A stretch of DNA of 64,000 bases from Larix kaempferi (Eukaryota > Streptophyta > Pinopsida > Pinales > Pinaceae), in contig BSBM01001383.1 in the NCBI GenBank assembly GCA_027924585.1, positions 719,001 to 783,000 of the forward strand. The letters run 5' to 3'. Below, one piece after another: positions 56,550 through 64,000 of this stretch; within the stretch, counting starts at the first letter, position 1, and each line of letters opens with the position of its first letter. Position numbers and translations under genes: made by a program. Under the pieces are notes generated by a model. That model did no database searches. It was given only the letters and a program-made list of their open reading frames with translations, and had not been told where the DNA came from.

Positions 56550-57720
56550 GGTCCTTCTGAACTACACCAAGCTTGTCTCAGAAATAATCAAACTTTACTC
56601 GAGACAGAGGTTTGGTCAATACATCAGCAACTTGTTCGTCAGTGCTCACATACTTGAGATTTATAGCTCCTTTCTGCATCATATCCCATATATAGAAATA
56701 TCAGATCTTTATGTGCTTTGACTTATCATGGAACACTAGATTCTTATTCATCTTGATACAACTCTGGTTGTCACACAAGATCACAGTGGGGTCTATCTCC
56801 AAGTCAAACAATCATGATAACAATTTCCGAAGCCATATCGCTTCACAACTAGCAGAGCAAGTAGCTATATATTCCGCTTCAGCTGTGCTGAGATCTGCAC
56901 TGGACTACTTCTTTCTAAACCATGAGATCATGGCAGATCCTAGACAATAACATCCTCCTGATGTGCTCTTCATGTCCGATACACTTCCTGCCCAATCAAC
57001 ATCTGTGTAGCCATACAATCTGAAGTCATGATCTCCAAGATAACATAGACCAAAGTCTATAATACCCTTTAGGTACCTCATCACATGCTTTGCAGCTATC
57101 AGGTGAACATGCCTAGGTTCCACTAGATACTGACTCAAGGTGTTCACAGCAAAGCATATATCTGGCCTGGTATTCATCAGATACATCAGTGACCCAATAA
57201 TCTGTCTGTACAGAGTTACATCCACTAACTATGACGAGTCATTAGATAACAGTTTCAAGTTGGAATCCATGGGATTGGCCATGGCTTTGCATTCCAACAT
57301 ATCAAATACTTTCCCTGGTTGAGAAAGATTCCTTTTGGGCCTTGCTATATATCCAGACCTAGGAAGTAATGCATCAATCTGAGATCTTTCATCTCAAATT
57401 ATGTAGCTAGCTTCTTCTTTCTTTCCATGATCTGTTTCTCATTCCTTGTCAGAAAGAGATCATCCACATACAGTAATAGTATGACAGGTTCATCATCCAT
57501 AACCTTAAGGTAAAGGTTAGGATCAACTTTACTTTTGGTAAAGCCCAAGCTATCAATTCTCCCTCTGTGATTGAACATCATTCACACTCTGCATTGAGTG
57601 ATCTTCTACATATCTATCTGTGCCATCTCTCGTTAGATGGGTCTATTGATATGAGCCTCAAGATCATTTGAACTTCTTGCATCCATCTAAGAGAAGAATG
57701 TCATCTGTATATAGACACCA
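56550..57720 (-). pseudogene. Copia element 2 RT and RNase H remnant
   Basis: From about 57581 the minus strand reads GFTKSKVDPNLYLKVMDDEP and VILLLYVDDLFLT with an intact YVDD box. After stops and a damaged part, an open segment (57225-56905) has YRQIIGSLMYLMNTRPDICF, RHVMRYLKG-like AAKHVMRYLKGIIDFGL and GYTDVDWAGSVSDMKSTSGG. RNase H continues with TAEAEYIATCSASCEAIWL, ILCDNQSCIKMNKN and ADVLTKPLSRVKFDYF. A trace of earlier RT (VEDGVYIQM) lies near 57690. It is inactive. Its sequence differs from Copia 1, so the two are different families. Confidence 0.86.
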
Positions 57721-60310
57721 TCTTCAACCATGTAGCAAAAGTTGAAATCTGCATCACCCATGGTGATCATTAAGCTCATCAAATGACTATCAATCCTGGG
57801 TACCCGTACAGAGCTTTCTTCAATTATACCATTAAGAGAATGGTCTTATCTAGCCACTTGGAGCAAACATCTCATCATGATCCTCTTCTTCTTTCTAAGA
57901 GAATATTCTGGCCACAAGCCTTCTATAGTATGTTTGATTTGTAAGTCTTCTTGTTGAACATCCATCACTCGTTCTTTGGAACAGGTGTTCATCATCATAG
58001 CACATGATATTTTCTACAAATCAAAGTTAATCACATGATTAGTAATACTTCATAATCATCAAATCATGTTGACATGATAACCTATAATGCATACATATAT
58101 GATTCACATAGTTATGCAACTATCTTGACCAATACTTTGGCACAACACTTTTCCATACAATGGCTATCTAGATGCCTTCCATCTCTACCAGAACATACTG
58201 TCAAGAGTGTGCACAGCTCTCAGCATGTTAGCAAAGAGGTTTCATTCTAGACAAGCAACAATGGAATGTTTGTCCAACTTACCCATCATATGCATATTAG
58301 TAGTATATTGTTCAATGCTATATGAATGCTCACACTATGCATGATATATACAAATACACATGCAACTATTACGAGCAATATCATTAACTATCCATAGATT
58401 CAAATAACAACTCAAATACTTATCTTTTATGTTGTGTGGTTGCCTCCCGCTTGATCTCTATATGTCTTTGAAATTCTATTCATTATGTACCACTAAGCAT
58501 GCTTAAGTGTGCACTAGTGTCATCCTCATGATCTCATACATAATCATACATTCATTAGTATAATCTCAATACTATTAAAACATTATGTATGGTCATGATC
58601 ATTTCATACACATGTATACTTACCTAAGATCCTAACACAAAGTAGGATTCTAACTTGATATAGGAAAACATACCAAACAATATCTTCTTTATTCTCTTCA
58701 ATGATTTAGAGACCTTGTGCTAGAACCTACATAACTCATAAGTTAACCATCAAATTATATATACCTCGTAAGTAGAGCTTCTATGTGATCCATAAGTCTT
58801 TTGTCTTCATGTCACCATGGTCATATGTTCTTGATCTAGAACTTGATTTGTACCTTTCATGTTAGCGGACAACATCATCCTCATACAATACCACAATGCA
58901 TTAGTACAATCATAAGTGTCATAACCCTAATCAATGAATGTATTCTATCATTCACATGCATTCATATTTTTACTAGGGTGATAAGACAAGCCTAAAATTA
59001 ATCAATATTGTACTAACCTCAATAATATGAAGACAAACATATCATAACCTTAATCATGAACAGATTAAAAAAAATACTTGTATCTCCTCAAGTCATACCT
59101 ATCAAGATTGCTTGTAGCATTCTTATGTAAGGCCTTATCCTCATCTCCTTCTAAAACTGGATCTGGAGCTGGATTAGGGTTTGTCAGATAAACCCTAAAA
59201 ATTCAAATTTTGAATTTCAAACTTCTGAAGGGATGGAAAGATGTGACTTGCTGAGCTGATCAAGCTGGTATATTTCAATTTTGAAATCTCCAAAATTTGA
59301 CCCCTCAAAATTGCCTTTGAAACTTCCGGATCTTCTAGACAGGATCCCGAACTAGGGTTTGATGAAGCCTGGTCTTATTCCCATCCAAAAGGTTCGATAT
59401 TGTGTTCTAAACTTTGATTTTTCTGAGGACCTTCCAGCCATGGTCACAGATTTCAAAAATTCCAACTTTTGCAGAAGCCCTAATTTTCCACCTTTCCGAT
59501 CAAAATCCCGAACTAGGGTTTTATCAAGCTCGACCTTATTCCCAACCAAAAAATTCGATCTTGGTCTCTAAATTTTGATTTTGATGAGGAGAATCCAGCC
59601 GTGGTATCCGATTCCAATAATTTCAACTTTCTCTGAAACCCTAATTTCCCACAGTAGTGACAATCCAAAATTGAAGGTGCTCAGAATCCAATTTAGTTTG
59701 GACAAAAATATATGCCATATTGTTTTTGATGCATCTCTGAAATTACAAATCCACAGGGTCTGAAACTTCGGCCTATGGTATCCTGACCTGTCTTCTTTCC
59801 AACCCCATAGGTCTGACCTCAAATGGATTCTCTGAGAGAGAGTTATGCCAAGTGTCGCAACGTGACCTGTTTATGAGATGAAACAGGAGAGATAACTTGT
59901 ACAGAGTGCCACATGTCACTGGTTCATCTTCGGCCTCTGAAAAAATTACCTATGAAACTACAGTCCGTGCCCTACTTGTCACTTTTTACGAAATTTCATT
60001 TGGAGCTTCCTATCCCAAGATATGACCTTTTTTCCTAGGTCACCTATTTATGAGTGAGATCTGGAAGAGGCAGAAATCCTAACTTGTACGGATCATAAAT
60101 CACAAAGTAAAGCGAATTAGATGTTGTTCTTTTTCCAAAAGGTACATGGGGATGTTATCTACGACCTGTAGAAGTTTCAGAGCCTGAACCTTCTCCAAAA
60201 TGGATTTATAGCGAAATTTCCACGATGACTGGTTTTTGCTATATAAAACCCTAACTTTCAAATTGTTGCAAGTGAGACAAGTGTTGTAAGTGCCATGCAT
60301 TGCCTTCCTT
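57721..60310. other. unassigned region between Copia 2 pol and a Copia primer site
   Basis: No gag, protease or integrase motif could be read on the minus strand. Near 59160-59660 there are AACCCTAA-type boxes and a 161-bp tandem repeat. The sequence may be the worn 5' part of the Copia element whose LTR lies at 60330. Confidence 0.4.
59349..59655. repeat. 161-bp tandem duplication, two diverged units
   Basis: The units start at 59349 and 59510, each with CGAACTAGGGTTT, a cttattccca segment, ttcgat, a tttgatttt core and an AAGCCCTAATTTTCC or AAACCCTAATTTCCC end. Confidence 0.8.
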
Positions 60311-60329
60311 CAGGCTAGCTCTGATACCA
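60311..60329 (-). other. primer-binding site of Copia element 3, tRNA-Met type
   Basis: The minus strand reads TGGTATCAGAGCTAGCCTG directly after the LTR end CTTAGCA. Confidence 0.88.
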
Positions 60330-60880
60330 TGCTAAGATTCAATATGCTAAGACATAGAATATCAGTATTACATTCCATTTCACAACAATAGCATGTACAA
60401 GATCACTGAAAGAACAACAAGCACAACATAAACACAAGAGACACAGATTTATCCTGGGAAACCCTCATGGGGTAGAAAACCCAACAAATCTTCCTCAATA
60501 TAGATGACCAACAAATACAAAGATGTAATCCTCAAACATGAGATCCTATTCCTCCATAGTAGATCTCTCGCCTCCTATGCGCTAATCACAAGTGAGTGAA
60601 TGTGTGTTAAATGAGGAACACACCTCCTCTATTTATACACAACTCCGACTTGAATTTTACACTAACTAGGTCGGCCCCAACTTTAACCACTGGGTTAAAC
60701 ACCCCATTACAACTGACTCTGGGCCGACCCCACTAGGGAAGTCTAATAACCCAAGTTACCACATTCCGACGGAGGAATAAACATATCCGGATATACAATA
60801 AGGTCTTCACGGAGGAATGAAACATCTCTGGAATAATAAAGTATAAATATAATATTCTTAGAAGTTACAATATCTCAACA
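60330..60880 (-). repeat. 5' LTR of a minus-strand Copia element
   Basis: The 551-bp LTR starts TGTTGAGATATTG and ends CTTAGCA on the minus strand, fixed by the primer site. The plus view near 60440-60490 (CCTGGGAAACCCTCATGGGG) is typical of Copia U5 in reverse. No second copy of this LTR was found in the window, so the pairing with Copia 2 is not shown. Confidence 0.8.
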
Positions 60881-61326
60881 ATTCCCCCCAAGGTCGAAAC
60901 TAGTTATTTTGTAGCTGTTGGGAGAGGGTTATAATAGACTTCAAAAACTGAATAATGATGCACATGAGACCTTAATATTTTTACCTTAAACATCCTCTTC
61001 CTCTGTTTAGAAATTCGAGTGGGTTTGCAAGCATTTGGAGAGCCATATTCAACATTTACCCTAGGGGGATTTGAACCCCAAATTGCTAGTAAAAACTCCT
61101 ATCTTGGCCAGAATCTTAAAGGGGTTTGCAGAAGTATTTTGATGGTCCTAAATAATCCATGAACATCATAATCAATTCCTAATATCATTCATACACCTTC
61201 TCTGAATATTTGGGAGCATTTGGATCAATTTGGAGACCTAGACCTCAAAACTAGTCAAAGGTCGAACTAGGGAAAAAAGTTGAAAATTTCACTATTTTAA
61301 TAAAAATAAAAAAAAGGGACATTACA
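60881..61326 (+). repeat. 3' fragment of an A/B-family LTR
   Basis: The sequence matches the last ~620 bases of the element A and B LTRs with many changes, and ends GGGACATTACA. Its left part is lost where the Copia LTR was inserted (TTCCCCCCAAGGTCGAA versus TTCCCCAAGGGTCGAA). It is clearly older than A and B. Confidence 0.85.
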
Positions 61327-62745
61327 ACTTTGTTTGAAAAGTAACTTAAAAGAATTCAAACTTTTATTTATAAAATATTGGATTAGTACAAGATAATTTT
61401 CTATGCATTTTTGAAAAGAAATTACATAAATTTGTTTTTTACCATACAATTTGAACACTTTCAAATTTGGATTTTACCAAAAAAAAATAGAAGATTCCCC
61501 GAATCTTTGACCAAAGATCCAAAGTGTTCAACAACAAATGATTCAAGCTCTCTTTGGGAAGAGACATTTTCACCATTCCCATCCTTGAAATCCCAAATAA
61601 TAATAATTACCTTGCGATTCTTTGCAAACTTATGGAAAAAATAAGTATTTTTGTCTCCCTAAGACAACCAAATGGCTCGATTTTTTAGCCTCCATGTCTC
61701 CTCCTCTAACCTCAATAGATGTTCATTTTAAGCCGAAAGTTGGCCTATCAAATATTTTTAAGAGACATAGAGAGAACCCCCTTGAGAAACTACAAAAATG
61801 TCATGGATTCTATGCTCCAACAACACCAATTTGTTTTTTAAAGTCATCTTCTTTCATTTCTCCTATGCGATTACAAAAGACTTAAGGGATTTTAACTTGT
61901 TTACAAGAGACAACATAGGAGATGATTCTCCTCCATTATCCAGAGAGGGCCAACTACCATGAACAAGAGCAATACAATCACTTTCTGCAAGCCAAGCATG
62001 ATGAAATTAAAAAGGGTAATTTACCTTTTCCGAACCCGACTCAAGTTGTAACACAAATAGCATATGATCGGAGATACATACATTTAGGATCCAAGATCTG
62101 TATCAACTCACACCATCCAACAAACTCTCCACTATATAAAACTTATCCAATCTCTTTGCCACCCCCTCCTTGCTAAATCTCCCATTCCTCCAAGAAGAGA
62201 TAAGGGGACTAGGCATAATGTCAACCAGCCTAGCTTCGATAAATAAAGAGTTAAAAAAACAAGCAAGAGGGTTGATCCGCAATATCGACCCCCATACTTC
62301 CCTTGTCGAATAAGTAAAGTTCAAATCACTAGCAAAAATAAGATTATCTATATAAAAAATGCCATCATTCTTTAATCCTTCCGAAAAAGACTGCACGTTA
62401 TTATAAGGACTGTAACAATTTACCACTTTTATCATACAGTCTAGACCCTTCACTTTATCGACCGTAAGGATACTTGCATCACACAAGAAACGATTAAAAG
62501 TAATAGTCATATGGATCCAAGTGGATAATAGACCCCTCGACTTCCCAACAACATCAACATCACACATCTCCCAACCTAAAAGAGTCTTAGCAAACACCTC
62601 ACGGGCCTTGTCCCTTGACACCATCATTTATTGAATAAGCACCACATCTGGATGAGTCACCTCAAATAATCGATGGAGGGATAGTAGCTTAGGAGAGCTC
62701 CCCACTCCCCTAACATTCAATGGGCCAATAATGATTTTTTATCAC
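61327..62745 (-). pseudogene. L1-type LINE ORF2 remnant: endonuclease and linker
   Basis: On the minus strand an AP-type endonuclease starts with GPLNVRGVGSSPKLLSLHRL and HPDVVLIQ near 62640-62740. An open 174-residue segment (62627-62103) includes GKSRGLLSTWIH, VVNCYSPYNN and DNLIFASDLNFT, corresponding to the WGGLLLLW, NVYGP and GGDFN blocks of plant L1. The catalytic-type ISDHMLFVLQLE follows near 62060. Then FHHAWLAESDCIALV and, near 61620-61690, a TWRLKNRAIWL, GDKNTYFFHKFAKN stretch typical of the linker before RT. The RT itself is absent; homology ends at the A/B LTR fragment. Stops and shifts are many. Confidence 0.82.
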
Positions 62746-64000
62746 TAGCAAAGGCCTTCTATACTCTAAGGGTTGGGGAAATGAAGATTGACTACCACCC
62801 AGAAACATAGTACCACATGAAAACATCGATACATCCAAAGACTATGACAAAGAATCACCAACACCAACATTAGTAGAGGCAAGACCTCCTTGAAAACCTC
62901 CTAACTTAACCCCATTAACTTTGATCCTAGATCTAACTTAAAGAAAGGCGTTATTAAACCATCCACGGAGTCCCCCCTACAACAACTAGAATGAGAGCTC
63001 GACACCTTTGGTAAGTTTCTCGCATAAACCTGCAGGGGGTTTTCCAAGATATCTTTGTATGACAGGACCAACGACTCCAAAACTTCAACAATATCTGAAG
63101 AACTGGAAGGAAAGGCTTGAGCCTACCCTTCCAATGCCTCAATATAAGAGCCAGACAATGACGAAAAAACCTGAGAGGAATCCGACAAATCCACAGGATC
63201 AACATCACCTTTTTCCGAGTCCTTTAAACAACTAGAGATTTCAAAAACCACTTCAGCCACAGAGACATCAACAACACCCTTTCTCAAGTCCTTTAAACAA
63301 CCATAAATTTCAGACACCACCCCATAATATTTGACAAGGGAAGGGATAACATGCCCCCAAGTATTCGAAATAACAAGGAGAAAGAGAGAGAACACCCCAA
63401 TCCTTGCTTATCAAACCCTCAAACCCACCCATTGAAACCTTCTCTAAGGAAGGCATTTTCTACTCGAATGATTTAACAAACTCAATCTCACTTCCAAACA
63501 ACATATTGAACAGAGCGGGAGCATGGACTTTCAACTTACCTAATAAAGAAAAGGACAATCTCCTGCGATCCATCTATCTAAGCTTCAACTAAACCACCAC
63601 CTACAAGAGCTTCTATTCAAGCTTCAACTAATCCAAAATTGATGAGAGCAACACGAGGAAATGCTACTTGAACACAAGAGGGGGTGGCCATATTTGCTTA
63701 TCTATTTGAACCATGCTTCAACCCAAATGATTTAGCCCCTAGATTAGGACATCCTTCAAGTGCCTCATATGTCTATAAGAAATACAACAAAAAGGCACTT
63801 TCCTATAATCTAGCTTCTGCACAAATGAAACCCCATGCCAAATAATGTCTAGTTCCTCCAGTAAACCTTGACTAATGTCAATACCTACCAGGATACACAC
63901 CAATCGCTTATCTTCCAATGGAAAATTACTATCATCGACAAAAAGAAAACAACCCAACTTGTTTCTAGAATTGTAAAGGAAAGCCCAGAAGCAGGACCCA
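62746..64000 (-). pseudogene. L1-type LINE ORF1 remnant
   Basis: Between the endonuclease and the window end the minus strand has poorly conserved acidic sequence. From 63957 it reads FVDDSNFPLEDKRLVCILVG and KLDYRKVPFCCISYRHM. The latter corresponds to the LDYExIPFRCxxCxxxGH motif of plant LINE ORF1 proteins, a nucleic-acid-binding zinc knuckle, here missing its second Cys. The 5' part extends beyond the window. Confidence 0.65.

Noticed and set aside
59160-59660. AACCCTAA motifs as interstitial telomere sequence
   Set aside because: Motifs are isolated within a 161-bp unit and not in head-to-tail arrays.
60881-60895. CCCCCC tract as a polypurine tract upstream of the 60330-60880 LTR, implying tandem Copia elements
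   Set aside because: The tract aligns with the A/B-family LTR sequence TTCCCCAAGGGTCG, so it is flanking DNA at the insertion site.

Overview
The window is nuclear DNA from a plant with a large, repeat-rich genome. No host gene, rRNA, tRNA or CRISPR array was found. What can be read is transposable elements: plant-type Ty3/Gypsy of the Tat lineage (archaeal-type RNase H), Ty1/Copia, L1-type LINEs and a hAT DNA transposon. A large-genome seed plant, possibly a gymnosperm, fits this density and nesting. That placement is inference with low confidence.

Layout. 1-18 kb: a 1.2-kb Copia-derived segment occurs twice (1-1174 and 14467-15675). Between the copies sits a complete 11.8-kb non-autonomous LTR element (2409-14173, minus strand, 4.5-kb LTRs, 5-bp TSD GGACA) with gag but no pol. 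A 5'-truncated LINE tail lies at 17.2-18.1 kb. 18.6-51.7 kb: a degenerate Tat-type Gypsy element (plus strand) is the host of most other insertions. Its 5' LTR is split by retroelement A (19366-25851, TSD GGGTA). Its protease-RNase H linker is split by a solo Copia LTR (30482-31024, TSD ATATG). Its body is interrupted by about 15 kb of foreign DNA flanked by 410-bp direct copies of its own RNase H region. That foreign block holds retroelement B (33395-40142, TSD GGCTA) and a complete hAT transposon (40906-45949, 8-bp TSD). RT, RNase H and integrase remnants follow (47.5-50.3 kb), then a 3' LTR cut by a Copia insertion. 51.7-61.3 kb: remains of two minus-strand Copia elements, a chain of different minisatellites, a third Copia LTR with its primer-binding site, and a fragment of an A/B-family LTR. 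61.3-64 kb: a decayed minus-strand LINE.

How the parts relate. A and B belong to one family with 2.03-kb LTRs. Each carries a long intact ORF (698 and 819 aa) in which no gag, protease or integrase could be recognised; this conserved unknown protein is the best candidate here for something undescribed. The two copies share LTRs and the C-terminal ~640 residues but have unrelated 5' leaders and N-termini. The 11.8-kb gag-only element and the Tat element share LTR ends, primer-binding site start and polypurine-tract flank, so they look like a non-autonomous/autonomous pair. The hAT element is close to intact: one in-frame TGA in the BED finger separates it from an open transposase with a clean 102-bp intron.
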